DNA of 64,000 nucleotides. Origin: Quercus robur. Its lineage: Eukaryota > Streptophyta > Magnoliopsida > Fagales > Fagaceae. Positions 21,740 through 33,545 of the stretch are shown here, one piece after another. A program made the translations under genes and the position numbers. A model generated the notes under the pieces. It was not told the origin of the DNA. It did not search any database and worked only from the letters and a program-made list of their open reading frames with translations. Positions within the stretch are counted from its first letter, which is position 1, and each line of letters starts with the position of its first letter. The stretch is taken from contig NC_065536.1 of the NCBI RefSeq assembly GCF_932294415.1, positions 44,786,354 through 44,850,353 of the forward strand. Reading direction: 5' to 3'.

Positions 21740-24700
21740 CCAATTGGGGTCTAACTTGCCCTGTTTAGGGTCTTTGGTAGCTATCATCACCTTCCTCAAG
21801 ACTAGGTCCCCAATCTAAAAGTGCTAAGATTTGACCTTGGTGTTGTAATGCTTAGCCATTAAGTCCTGATAACGTATGATCTGTTGCTTTACCGTTGCCC
21901 TAACTTCATCCAAAATGTCTAATTGTAGGCACATTCCTTCTTCATTCCTCCCATTGTCATGATGGGCCACCCTGTAGCTGGTTAACCCAACTTCTATTGG
22001 GAAGATGGCTTCATTCTCAAATGCAAGGCAAAAGGGTGTGTCGCCTGTAAGTGTGTGAGCCATCATCCGATATGCCCATAACACACTTGGCAATTCATCC
22101 GGCTATATCCCCTTTACCCCCTCAAGATGAGTCTTGATCATCTTGAGAAAGGATTGGTTTGTAACCTCAACTTGACCATTGGCTTGTGGGTAGGCAGGTG
22201 ATGAATAGTGGTTTTTGATTCCCAACTGTTGACAGAAGTCCTTGTATGTGTCGTTGTCAAATTATTTTCCATTGTCGAAGACAAAGACTCTAGGAATGCT
22301 GAAGCAGCAAATAATGTTCTTCCAAATGAAGCCTCAGATATTCTTCTTAGTGATAGTGGCCAAGGGTTCTACCTCGACCTATTTAGTGAAGTAGTCGATT
22401 CCTATGACGAGGAACTTAAGTTGCCACATTGCTATGAGGAAGGGTCCCACTATGTCAAGCCCCCACTAAGCGAATGGCCAGAGAGCGTTCATTGGTGTAA
22501 GCTCCTCTGACGGTTGCCGTATGATGTTGCTAAAGCATTGGCATTTGTCACACGCCTTTACATAAAACTGGGTGTCCTTCTACATAGTGGGCCAATAGTA
22601 TCCTGCTCGTATCAGCTTATGGACCATCAAGCGTACTCCCTAGTGGTTCCTACATACTCTTTCGTGGACTTCCCTCATGACGTAGTCTGCTTTATCAAGG
22701 ATTAAGCATCTTAGGTATGGACAAAAGAAGCCCCTTTTGAAAAGGACATCCCCAATTAGTATGAAGCGTGACGACTACACCTTCAGCTTACGGGAAGCAT
22801 TGTGGTCTTCGGGGAGCATCACATTCCTAAGGTAGGATACGATTGGTGTCGTCTAGTCGGCTCCCATAGGAATCACTTGTACATCTATTTTATCAATGGC
22901 AAGGGAGTATTGGACGAAGGATAGTACCTGACCAAGTCTCCGTTAGCCTTGGCTAGACAGTCAGCTAGCTCATTTTCTTCCCTCGGGATTTGCACAAATT
23001 TGGCCAAGAGCTTCTAGCATACCCTTCCTTTGACCATGCTTTGATACTCCTTCATCTATTCCCCTTGGCCTCGTAGTCTCCATTGATATGTCCAACAACA
23101 ACTTGTGAATCACAGTGTATGACTACTGATGAGGCCCTTGCTGCTTTAGCCAGGTTGAAGCCCAAAAGGACTGCTTCATACTCTACCTCATTGTTGGTTG
23201 TTGGAAATTGGAGACAAATGGTACACTCTACTATATCTCCCTCTAGTGACTGTAGGACGACCCCGCCTCTTCCAACCTGTTGGTTGGATGAACTGTCCGT
23301 CCATATCATCCATGTTACTAATCCTTCGTCTTCATCCTCTTTTGCTGTGAATTCAGCAACGAAATCAACTAAGGCCTGGGCCTTGATCGTAGTTCTTGGT
23401 CGGTATAGTATGTTGAACTCATCAAGCTCTATTGCCCACAAAACCATTCATCCAACTGCCTTTGGAATCTTCATTTCCCTTTGCAATGGCTTGTCTGTTT
23501 GGACCACTATGGTGTATGCTTGGAAGTACAGCTTGAGTTTTCGGGCAGCTGTGATCAGGGAAAAGGCCAGCTTTTCCATGAGGGGATACCTTCCTTCCGC
23601 TCCTGGGAGCGCTCGGCTGGTGTAGTAAACGGGTAACTGTATGCAATCTTCTTCTCAAATAAGAGTTAAGCTGACGACCATTGGAGGCACAACTAAGTAG
23701 AGAGAGAGCTCTTCACTAGGTTTGGATGGACTGAGTAATGGTGGGGATGCAAGGTATGCCTTCAGTTCCTCAAAAGCCTTCTAGCATTCGTTGGTCCATT
23801 TGTAGGCCCTCTTTAGTGTTTTGAAGGTAAGCATTTGTCCGTCGCCCTAGAGATGAACCTATGGAGAGCCGCCACCCATTCGTTTAAACTTTGCACCTCC
23901 TTGACGTTCTTTGGAGGCGTCATCTCCAATATGGCCTTAATTTTGTCAGGGTTGACCTTCACACCTCGTTGTGACATCATAAAGCCTAGAAAATTTTCCG
24001 ATGATACCTCGAACACACATTTGCTAGGATTGAGCTTCATGTCGAAGAGGCACAGGGTTTTAAATGTTTCCTGGAGGTCGTCGAGGTGACGATTCTCGTT
24101 TGCACTCTTTATAAGCATGTTGTCCACGTATACTTCCACATTCTACCTAATCTGTTGGACGAACATTTTATTCACAAGCCTTTGGCATGTCACCCCTACA
24201 TTCTTCAATCCAAAAGACATGACCTTGTAACAAAAAAGCCCTTGGTTCGTGCCAAATGAGGTTTTCTCCTAGTCTGCTTCATCTAACCTGATCTAGTTGT
24301 ATCCGGAGAAGGTATCCATGAAACTTAATAGCTGGTGTCCGGTTGTTGAGTCCACGAGAAGGTCGATACGAGGAAGTGGGTAGCTGTCCTTGGGACACGC
24401 TTTGTTCAGGTCAATGAAGTCTACGCATATCCTCCACTTGCCATTCGCTTTATTGACCATTACTACATTGGCCAACAATTCAGGATAACATACTTCCCTA
24501 ATGAAATCTACTTCTAGTATCTTGTGGACTTCCTCAGCTATGGCTTCGTCTCTTTCTTGGTCAAAGACTCTTTTCTTCTATCGGATTGGAAGCAAGGACG
24601 AGCACACATTGAGTTTATGGACCATGGCACTTGGATTAATCCCTAGCATGTTCTCATGGCTCCAAGTGAAGACATCCTGATTGTTCTTCAGGAAAAGGAT

Positions 24701-25560
24701 GAGCTTCTTGCGAACTAAAGAATTGACTTACGTGCTGACACAAGTGATCTAGCCTAGGATGTTATCGTCCAGAGAGATCTCCTCTAGGTTTTCTGTTGGT
24801 TCTACTACAACTCGTCACTCCTCGATGCTTAATGCCTGCAAATGATCGTCCATTTCTAACATGGCTATGTAGCATTCATAAGCAACCATTTGGTCCCTAA
24901 GTGCTTTTCCTATCCCATACTCTGTTAGGAACTTCACCAATATGTGGTATGTAGATGTGGCCGCTCTCCATGCGTTGAGCATAGGTCGCCCGATGATGGC
25001 GTTGTAGGTAGAGGAGCAATTGACGACTAGGAAGCTGAACTCCTTAATGAGCTACTGAGGGTACGTTCCAATGGTTACTGGTAGGGTGATAGTTCCAACA
25101 AGGAAAACCTTGGTACCGCCAAATCCGACTAGAGACGAATCCGAGGATAGGAGACGTTCCTTCTTGATCCTTATTTGGTGGAATGTAGGGTAGTAGAGGA
25201 TATTTGTGGAACTTCAATTATCCACTAGCACCCGTCGAGTGTTGAAGTCTACAATTGATAGGTTGATGACCAAGGCATCATCATGAGGGTGGTGGAGTCA
25301 TCAAGCATCCTCTTCTGTGAAACTGATGGCTGTGTTGTCAACCCTAGTCATTTTAGGCAGTCGTCAAGAAATCTGGACACTTTGCACCATGCGTAAATAC
25401 GTCTTCCTTGCCTTCTTGGAGGAGCCATTCATTGTATTCCCTCCTACAATCACCCTTATCTCTCTAAGTGGGGCCTTTGGTCTTTCTTCGATCCCTGACA
25501 AACCATTGTAACTTTCCTTGCTTGATAAGAGTTTCAATCTACTACTTGAGATCATAACAC
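21740..25560 (-). pseudogene. Gypsy pol remnant: protease, RT, RNase H, integrase
   Basis: Read on the minus strand, the protease region shows VLVDN followed by a stop and SSTNILYY (~25230), so the conserved DNGSS is interrupted. Reverse transcriptase shows NGKWRICVDFIDLNKACPKD (~24430) and, at ~24130, EVYVDNMLIKS with YVDN where the catalytic YxDD is usual. RNase H shows WTDSSSN and NNEVEYEAVL (~23300-23170). Integrase shows WGLDIVGPF, FDNGK and QANGQVEVTN (~22430-22170), with stops between. The C-terminal part, ending near 21824, has SVLWAYRMMAHT and ETPF-like TGDTPF. Many stops make it inactive. Confidence 0.85.
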
Positions 25561-25567
25561 TCGGAAG

Positions 25568-25866
25568 TAGGGGTGTGTCGGTTCGGTTTCGGTCGGTTTT
25601 CTAAGTGTTGGCCAACTGAAACCGAAATTTTCGATTTGTGAAATTCTCAACCGAAACTGACCAAAGTAATTAGAAAACCATCGGTTTCGGTTGGACTTCG
25701 GTTTCGGTCGATTTCGGTGGGTTTTTTCGGTTTCCTTATCATTTATTTTCTAAGAAAGTAAACAAAGAGAAAAAATTAACAAACCCAGAAAATATTAACA
25801 AACCCAGAAAATCCAATTGCTTTCCCACGTTTTCTCACCACCCAAACACCAAGCACCAAGCAAAGT

Positions 25867-25901
<35 letters not shown>

Positions 25902-26422
25902 AGAGTGAAGCAGCATACCGATGAAGAAAGCAAACAAACCTAGAAAATAACGGCGAAGTAGCGTACCGATGGGTTTTTTTGGTTTCCTTATCATTTATTT
26001 TCTAAGAAAGCAAACAAAGAAAAAAAATTAACAAACCTAGAAACCCAGAAAATATTAACAAACCTAAAAAAAATTAACAAACCCAGAAAATCTCTTTGCT
26101 TTCCCACATTTTCTCACCACCCAAACACCAAGCACCAAGCAAAGTAGCAAACACAAAACCAAAAAGAGAGAGAGAGAGAGAATAGCGAAGTAGCGTACCG
26201 ACGAAGAAAGCAAACAAACCCAGAAAATAATGGTGAAGCAGCGTACCGATGGGTTTTTTTCGGTTTCCTTATCATTTATTTTCTAAGAAAGCAAATAAAG
26301 AAAAAAAATTAACAAACCCAGAAACCCAGAAAATATTAACAAACCCAGAAAATCCCTTTGCTTTCCCATGTTTTCTCACCACCCAAACACCAAGCACCAA
26401 GTAAAGTAGCAAACACAAAACC

Positions 26423-26453
<31 letters not shown>

Positions 26454-26883
26454 ACGGTGAAGCAGTGTACCGGTGAGTTTTTTCGGTTTCCTTACCATTT
26501 ATTTTCTAAGAAAGCAAACAAAGAAAAAAAAATTAACAAACTTAGAAACCCAAAAAATATTAACAAACCCAAAAAAAATTAACAAACCAAGAAAAAATTA
26601 ACAAACCCAGAAAATCCCTTTGCTTTCCCACGTTTTCTCATCACCCAAACACCAAGCACCAAGCAAAGTAGCCAAAAAAAAAAAAAAAAAGAGAAAGAGA
26701 ACGGCGAAGCAACGTGCCGATGGGTTTTTTCGGTTTCCTTATCATTTATTTTCTAAGAAAGCAAACAAAGAAAAAAAATTAACAAACCCAAAAAAGATTA
26801 ACAAACCCAGAAAATCTCTTTGCTTTCCCACATTTTCTCACCACCCAAACACCAAGCACCAAGCAAAGTAGCAAACACAAAAC

Positions 26884-26935
<52 letters not shown>

Positions 26936-27174
26936 AGCAAAGTAGTGTACCAGCGAAGAAAGCAAACAAACCCAAAAAATAACGGCGAAGCAGCGTACCA
27001 GTGGGTTTTTTTCGGTTTCCTTATCATTTATTTTCTAAGAAAGCAAACAAAGAAAAAAAATAAACAAACCCAGAAACCCAGAAAATATTAACAAACACAG
27101 AAAATCCCTTTGCTTTCCCATGTTTTCTCACCACCCAAACACCAAGCACAAAGCAAAGTAGCAAACACAAAACC

Positions 27175-27213
<39 letters not shown>

Positions 27214-27427
27214 TGAAGCAGCGTACCGGTGGGTTTTTTCGGTTTCCTTACCATTTATTTTCTAAGAAAGCAAACAAAGAAAAAAAAATTAACAAACTCA
27301 GAAACCCAAAAAATATTAACAAACCCAAAAAAATTAACAAACCAAGAAAAAATTAACAAACCCAAAAAATCCCTTTGCTTTCCCACGTTTTCTCATCACC
27401 CAAACACCAAGCACCAAGCAAAGTAGC

Positions 27428-27477
<50 letters not shown>

Positions 27478-27664
27478 GAGAATGGCGAAGCAGCATGCCG
27501 ATGGGTTTTTTCGGTTTCCTTATCATTTATTTTCTAAGAAAGCAAACAAAGAAAAAAAATTAACAAACCCAAAAAAAATTAACAAACCGAGAAAATCTCT
27601 TTGCTTTCCCACGTTTTCTCACCACCCAAACACCAAGCACCAAGCAAAGTAGCAAACACAAAAC

Positions 27665-27722
<58 letters not shown>

Positions 27723-28725
27723 AGCGAAGTAGTGTACCGGCGAAGAAAGCAAACAAACCCAAAAAATAATGGCGAAGCAGCGTACCAGTGGGTTTTTTCG
27801 GTTTCCTTATCATTTATTTTCTAAGAAAGCAAACAAAGAAAAAAAATTAACAAACCCAGAAACCCAGAAAATATTAACAAACCCAGAAAATCCCTTTGCT
27901 TTCCCATGTTTTCTCACCCAAACACCAAGCACCAAGCAAAGTAGCAAACACAAAACCAAAAAGAGAGAGAGAGAAAGAGAGAGAACGGCGAAGCAGCGTA
28001 CCGGTGGGTTTTTTCAGTTTCCTTACCATTTATTTTCTAAGATAGCAAACAAAGAAAAAAAAATTAAAAAACCCAGAAACCCAGAAAATATTAACAAACG
28101 CAAAAAAAAATTAACAAACCAAGAAAAAATTAACAAACCCAGAAAATCCCTTTGCTTTCCCACGTTTTCTCACCACCCAAACACCATGCACCAAGCAAAG
28201 TAGCAAACACAAAACCCAAAAAAAAAAAAAAAAAAAGAGAATGGCGAAGCAGCATACCGACGAAGAAGTGTACTGAAGTAGTGCGATAGAGAAAGAGAGA
28301 AACAGCAGCATAATGGAGAGAGAGAGACAGAGAGGAAAAATGTTGAACAACTGCTATTGAATACTGAAGTGAAAGACAAATGCTGAAAATAGGATTAGGG
28401 TTATAAAGCAAACCCCAAAATGACGTAGTTTGGTAATAAGGAGAGGAAAAATAAAAAGGCTATTACTAAGGGTCAAACTTGGGCTGACTGGAGACAAGCG
28501 CGTGTCCTTGCCACTAGGATATTAGGAACTTTGTTGAAATAATTTGTACAAATTATTATTTAATATATTTTCAGTTCGGTGTATTAGAATTTGCTACAAA
28601 AACCAAACCGAAATTTTTGAGTTTTTTATATAATAAAACCGAAACCGAACCGAACCGAAATTTTTGCATCGATTCGGTCGATTTGAAACAGTTTTTTCAA
28701 TTCGTCGATTTTTTGCACACCCTTA
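25568..28725. mobile_element. 3.16 kb non-autonomous hAT-like element inserted in Gypsy
   Basis: The left end is TAGGGGTGTG and the reverse complement of the right end is TAAGGGTGTG. Flanks CTCGGAAG (25560-25567) and CTTGGAAG (28726-28733) match at 7 of 8 positions, the 8-bp duplication expected of hAT elements. Joining the flanks restores continuous Gypsy sequence. Both ends are rich in CGGTTTCGGT-like phrases (left) and ACCGAAACCGAA (right). No transposase is encoded. Most of the interior is a satellite-like tandem array, and the last ~470 bp before the right end are single-copy. Confidence 0.85.
25719..28250. repeat. Higher-order A-B-C tandem array inside the hAT element
   Basis: Ten units begin with GGGTTTTTTCGGTTTCC at about 25719, 25971, 26251, 26474, 26721, 27003, 27231, 27503, 27789 and 28007. 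Spacings are 252, 280, 223, 247, 282, 228, 272, 286, 218 and ~243 bp, a period of three. The A units mostly end in an A-rich tract, the B units carry an extra GAAGAAAGCAAACAAACC piece after an (AG)n run, and the C units have (AG)n only. The trimer of ~755-776 bp is repeated about 3.3 times. Lys/Glu/Arg-rich or Ser/Leu-rich frames across it are artefacts of (AG)n and poly-A. Confidence 0.85.
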
Positions 28726-28733
28726 CTTGGAAG

Positions 28734-30010
28734 TGTCATGCCTATGGTTTCGGTAGAAGCGACAGTACTTGTTTTTGGGCCTCTTGTTCGAATCGCCCTT
28801 CAACTTGTCCAGCCAAGTCAACACCGTGTTGTCGCTTATCTGCATAAGGACTTGGTCCAATGGGGTATTTGGGGGTGTGAAGTTTACAGTCCTCCCAGGC
28901 GGAGGTCTTTATCTCCTATTGTCCCTTCGATCACTTGTTCGGGTAGATTTTCTTCCTTTTTCTGAACGGAGATTGTCTTATCTTTCTCTCTTCTTCGGCC
29001 TACGCCCTTGGGAAATCATGGCGTCTTCAGTATTCATGTAATTTGTGGCCTTGTACAACATATCAACCATCGTCTTTGGGTTGTTCTTGTAGATAGAGAA
29101 GAGGAACTCTCCAGATTGCAACTCGTTGGTGAATGCAGTGATCAGGACTTTGTTGTTGGCTTTATCAATCAAAAGGGCCTCCTTGTTGAAGCAAGTCACG
29201 TATGACCTTTGGCTCTCATCTTCCCGTTGCTTAATGTTCAATAGACTTGTTGAGGACCTCTTATACCTCTGCCTTCCAATAAAGTGGGTGACGAAGTATC
29301 CGCTTAATTCTTTGAATGTGGAGACAGTATTGGAGGCTAGTTTGCTGAACCATACCCTCACTGGCCCTTTGAGTGTAATAGGGAATGCCCTACACATAAT
29401 CTCATCCGGAACCCCCTGTACATAAGGGTTTTGAACGACTCAACGGGTACTATGAACTGTCATATGTTTCCACCTGTGGCATTCAGAACTTGGCAGGGAA
29501 GGGGAAGGAAGTCACCTGTGCTGTGAAAGGTGAATCCGTCCCACAGAACTAACTGGTCCAGGTTGGTGGACACACATTCCTTCATGTCGTTCATCATCAC
29601 GTCCATCTTTTCCTTTACCATCTACATGTCCTAAGCCATGCACATCGTGTTGATTTCTAGTTCCCATGGGAGGTTAGTGTCCTCCGGTCTGTCCTATCTA
29701 CTGGGGACATTGCTTTCTTCCTGATCTTCCTTCTTCTAATGGTCCCCCATCGCGAGATGACTACCGTTCTGCTCGTCATTGTCCTGTTTGTCACGCTGGT
29801 CTTTGGGATGTCGCTTGTTCCTTTGGTTTAACTATTGCTCCAACTCCTAGTTGCATTGGGTAAGCTATTTAACTGTTGCTACCAGGGTTTGAACTTTCCT
29901 CTCCAAGGCGTTGGAGGGATTCCTTATCTCCTAGTTGATGGTAATCATCGATCGCGTTTGGACCATGCAACTCTTTGTCTTAGAAGCGGTAATATGGCTA
30001 ATCATTCATT
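28734..30010 (-). pseudogene. Gypsy gag remnant
   Basis: On the minus strand, between the primer binding site and the hAT insertion, the best-preserved part (29397-28978) has the capsid-like retrotransposon gag core: FPITLKGPVRVWFSKL, then FKELSGYFVTHFIG and the QREDESQRSYV stretch. It is followed by a basic tail. The start region near 30010 has stops. Downstream it continues toward the protease across the hAT insertion. It would form the particle coat of an active element; this copy cannot. Confidence 0.75.
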
Positions 30011-30030
30011 TCCCACAGAAAGTGCCAACT
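30011..30030 (-). promoter_or_regulatory. Primer binding site of the second Gypsy element
   Basis: Two bases inside the 5' LTR, the element-sense strand reads AGTTGGCACTTTCTGTGGGA. This resembles the TTGGCGCCGTCTGTGGGAA sites that follow the 5' LTR in many plant Gypsy elements. It fixes the minus-strand orientation of the element. Confidence 0.6.
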
Positions 30031-30032
30031 AA

Positions 30033-30464
30033 TGATGCACGAAAATCATTAGTGAGTTGACAGCTCTTGATCACACTGATGGATAACTGTAGAGTAAGAA
30101 ATCAAGAATCAAACAGAAGGCATTGGTGGGGTACTAACCAAAGACCCTCTGAAAGTTAAGTCAGTGAATGAGAAATCTCTAAGAACTCTATAGTGAGAAA
30201 ATTAGGGATTTTCTATATACTTGGGAAATGAGGAGAACTGTGGCTTATATAGTAGTGAGAGCTAGAACTCGAGAATACAAGGATTTTCCATACAAGGAGA
30301 ATGTGGAGTTAATGCCATCAAGATATTGGGGATACACTCCATTCTGGGAAGGTGAGAATCGTGTGGTAGGATCTTTGTGTGTGGTGCGCAAGATGTTTCC
30401 ATATACTAATATGTGTGTAAACCACGTAAGGCCATGTAGGATCTATCAATATGCTTCTACCATC
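30033..30464 (-). repeat. 5' LTR of the second Gypsy element
   Basis: In + orientation it starts TGATGCACGAAAATCATTAG and probably ends ..CTACCATCA at ~30464, giving TGATG..CATCA ends. On the minus strand a TATA box (ACTATATAAGCC) lies at ~30243-30252. The first ~290 bp match the partial LTR at 18511. The outer end could lie further right (up to ~30730), as the other LTR is truncated. Confidence 0.65.
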
Positions 30465-30990
30465 AGTAGGGGTCGTCTGTTGACTTGGTAGGGAGATGCA
30501 CCTATCAGCTTCATCTAAGCCCATCCACATAATTGTCGGCATTTTTGCTGGCGTAGAGTGTGGGGTCCTGGATGGTTGTTTAAGGAGGCTGATGGATTCT
30601 TCAGGGTCGACACCTCTTTTAAAGTCGTTGGCTTTATTCTTGGTATCTTTCCCTAACGAGTTTTGTTGCTCAAAGATCCTAATTACAAAAATACCCTTAT
30701 CAATTGTCAAAATAATGTTATGAATGTGATGCTTTAATTTAATGTTATACTTGTAGAATGATGCTCAGAGTAATGTGCTTTTAAGATTACTTTATTCTAT
30801 GCATGAGTTTCCTACTTCTTAGCTTAAAATTCTCTCGTGAATTCTCTTTGATAACATTCTTCCTTTGATTCTCGGATGATTTTAGCTATGCTTCATTGGT
30901 CTAATTTTGCAATGAATAAATAATGCTTTGATAATTATTTTCATTTCGTAAAATCTTTCCTCATCTATTTAGTTTTAAATGTGCTTAGCA
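30465..30990. other. Flanking AT-rich DNA, no gene seen
   Basis: There is no domain on either strand; the open frame 30318-30710 on the minus strand overlaps the LTR and has no recognisable content. Confidence 0.45.
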
Positions 30991-33440
30991 ACTGTTGATG
31001 CCCATTTTTGCAAATCCATATCCAAATGCCCATGAGCAAGAAAGCCCAATGAAAAGCAAGGCCCAAAGGCCCACCAAGAAGATCAAAAAGCAAGAGAGGT
31101 CCAAAGAAAGAAATGCAAGGGAAAGCGATCTGCAACAAAATACAAATCTGCCGTAGAATACAGCTTTGCCGTAGAATACAACTTTGCCGCAGAATATAGT
31201 TCTCTAGCAGAATGGCTTCGGCAGATAAAGACAAATTGGGCCCAAGACCCTTTTGATCCAGTCAACATTATTTGGCCCACAAAGGCCCAAATCCTTTTGT
31301 ATAAAAGATAGGTGTGAAAAATAATATGAAAAAGCACAGTGAAAGAAACAAGGAACAACAGGAAGTGTCAGTAGTATGAATTGCGTGAAGAAAGAGTCAA
31401 ACTAAAGGAAATGACAAAACACAGCAGGAAACGCGTGAAGAAATAATATAGCAACGCAGCAGAATAAAACAAAGCTAATCTGCTATGGCAGAAACGGTGT
31501 GGGAGACAAACACAGAAGGGCCGGGGAATCACTAACCTGTACCCAGCCAATACAAGGGAGGTGGGCCCATGGTCAAGGGGATTCAGAGGGTGTGGTTTAG
31601 TGGTAGGGGGAAAAGGGGGTCTATATTTGGTTTCATGCCATGACTTTTTTGGGAATATATCTTGCTGGGATGGTATCTTACCCAAAAGAAGTAATAAATG
31701 GTTGGGACCATCTGATGCATACCATAGAGCTAGGCAGTGAGGTAGCCTAATCCTTATCGGTTAGTCACCTAGAGGTAGAGATATACAGCAAGAACAAACA
31801 AAATGGAATTTTGTCATGAAATGAGTAGTGGTGTAGCAAACATGTACTGAGCAATGGCAAGGGCAACCAATGGGTGGATGGGTAATCTTGAAGGGATGCC
31901 CACAACAAATCAAAAATAGTTAGTGAAACCCTTGGGGTAGAAGGGAGAAATCTCACTGAATCAATTTGCTATAAAAGGAAGAGGTAACCATGGCAGAAAA
32001 GGAGAAGGAAAAACAGGGAAGAGAGAAAAACACCAAAAGAGGGAGACTCAATGGAGGGAGACATTTAAGGAGGAAAAGAGTAGTAAGCACCCAAAGAGAG
32101 GGACCCAGAAAAGGAAAGACCAAAAAGGGGGAACAACCCATGGCAGGAGAGTAATAAAAAACTAAGAGTAAAAAAAGAACGGAGAGAAAGAAAGAAAGTG
32201 GTAAAACAAAGAGAGAAAATACAGCAAGAATAGGGGCATGCATCAATAGACCATCTTTTCCCTCCCTCTTAGCAAACCCACTCTTTGATGTCCCAAAAGT
32301 AATAACTAGTGCCCATTTAGGCCTATTCTCCAAAATGCACAACTTTGATGGCAAAAGCCTATGACAAGGTTGTTCAAGTTGGAGTTTGGGTTCTTTCTTG
32401 GTTTACTTATCCTATGGGAAGATTCAATACTTGATTTTGATTGCAAATATATTTGATTTTTCTCATTATAAATTATATCTGTTGTATTTAGTTATTCTGC
32501 CGTAGCACGTTTTTATCACGTTTGCTGCATCAGTTGTCATGTTGTGGTATCTTTACTTTTTTTACTAGTTATTTTGCTGTAGCACATTTTCACTATATTT
32601 ACCGTGTTAGTTATTATATTAGCTAAAACTTTTTTGTTGAAGCTTTCTTCTTTATTTGTTATTACGTGTTTTACTTTTAACGCAAGCTAATCATCATCCT
32701 GTCATAAGTATATATACATATATTTTGTTTCTCAAATTCTGTAAAATATATTTTATATATGTGTATGTGAATACGTATAAGTATATACACTCATATATGT
32801 ATGTATATATTTGAGAATATGCTAACCTATTTAAACTAACATTTGTTTGATGAGTATTTTCTTTGGGTTTTAGATTTGTTTATGTGCAGGAAGTAGAAAA
32901 GTATTTCTGCAGTAAAAACGAAGAGTAGTCATTCACATTGCAAAAGGTTTTACTGCACAGCAAAAGGCTTTAAAGCATAGCAGACAGCTTTAAAGCATAG
33001 CAGACAGCTTTAATGCATTGCAAACAGCTTTATTGCATAGCAAAAGGCTTTACGGTAGAAAACTTTAATGCACAGCAGACAACTTCAATGCACAGAAGAA
33101 AGCTTTACTACACAGCAAGAAGCTTTATTGCACAACAGAAAGTTTTGCTACATAGCAAAAAAAGTCAGTCCTACTGCAAAAACTGGAAAACAGTTCCTTT
33201 TGCAGCAGAAACTGGAGAAAAGTTCCTTCTACGGCAAAAACAGAGGATAAGCACCACGTTCTGCCTGCTATAAGCATGCTCCTGGCAGACGAGGCATAGT
33301 TTGCGCACAAACCGGACCAAATTGAGTTGCAGTTGGACTAGTCCCAACTACCTTACTCAGAATATTTGGGCCCAATACTGCAGGAAGCAGCCCAGCCTGA
33401 TACAACAAAAAAGGCCCACTACAGCAACTTTTTTGAGGAA
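30991..33440. repeat. Unclassified repeat, possibly a long solo LTR
   Basis: The stretch starts TGTTGATGCCCATTTTTGC and is rich in GGCCCA/AAGGCCC phrases. A TATA-like TTGTATAAAAG lies at ~31292, an A/G-rich region at 31980-32230 and a CAGCAnAAGGCTTTA tandem array near its right end. A similar phrase, CTGCCGTAGAATACAG, is repeated four times at ~31138-31215. TG at the start, a TATA box and no coding sequence suggest a ~2.4 kb LTR, but I could not fix a right end or a target duplication. Confidence 0.35.
32930..33175 (+). repeat. ~22-bp tandem array (CAGCAnAnGGCTTTA)
   Basis: About eleven copies of a ~22-bp unit of the form GCATAGCAGACAGCTTTAAA occur in a row, with variable members such as GCACAGCAAAAGGCTTTA and CACAGCAAGAAGCTTTATT. 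Two adjacent copies at ~32975-33010 are nearly identical, pointing to local duplication. Confidence 0.75.
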
Positions 33441-33512
33441 GTGATATGTTTGATTTCCATGTGACAAATATGTAATAAATTGTGGAATTTGCTTCTACAA
33501 TTATATATAGTA

Positions 33513-33545
33513 CTAGCCTCTAAGCACGTGCATTGCGTGTGCTTA
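33513..33545 (-). mobile_element. Helitron-like 3' terminus
   Basis: On the minus strand the sequence reads hairpin TAAGCAC..GTGCTTA (7-bp stem, 33545-33521), then GAGG, then CTAG, then T. A GC-containing hairpin a few bases before CTRR followed by T is the 3' signature of Helitrons, and similar CACGTGCAnTGCGTG hairpins end many plant non-autonomous Helitrons. The body would lie to the right. I found no 5' TC end, so the extent is unknown. Confidence 0.4.

Larger units (their letters stand above)
18511..30464 (-). mobile_element. Tat-like Ty3/Gypsy element with nested insertions
   Basis: On the minus strand the order is 5' LTR (30464-30033), primer binding site, gag, protease, RT, RNase H, integrase, a ~68-bp tandem array, then an antisense spliced ORF (+ strand) and a partial 3' LTR (18797-18511). 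This matches the layout of the element at 5257-11019. It is split by a 3.16 kb hAT-like insertion (25568-28725), and a second insertion at ~18800-19924 lies between the 3' LTR piece and the antisense ORF. Coding parts have many stops and shifts. Outer ends are uncertain because the left LTR is truncated and no target duplication was found. Confidence 0.8.

Noticed and set aside
22208..22705. + strand frames of 100 and 63 codons
   Set aside because: They are antisense to the integrase region of the minus-strand Gypsy element and lie in a shadow frame of it.
26358..28203. Lys/Arg/Glu-rich open frames (for example SHVFSSPKHQAPSKVA repeats)
   Set aside because: They are translations of the tandem array, (AG)n and poly-A; the same text recurs per repeat unit and no frame is kept between units.
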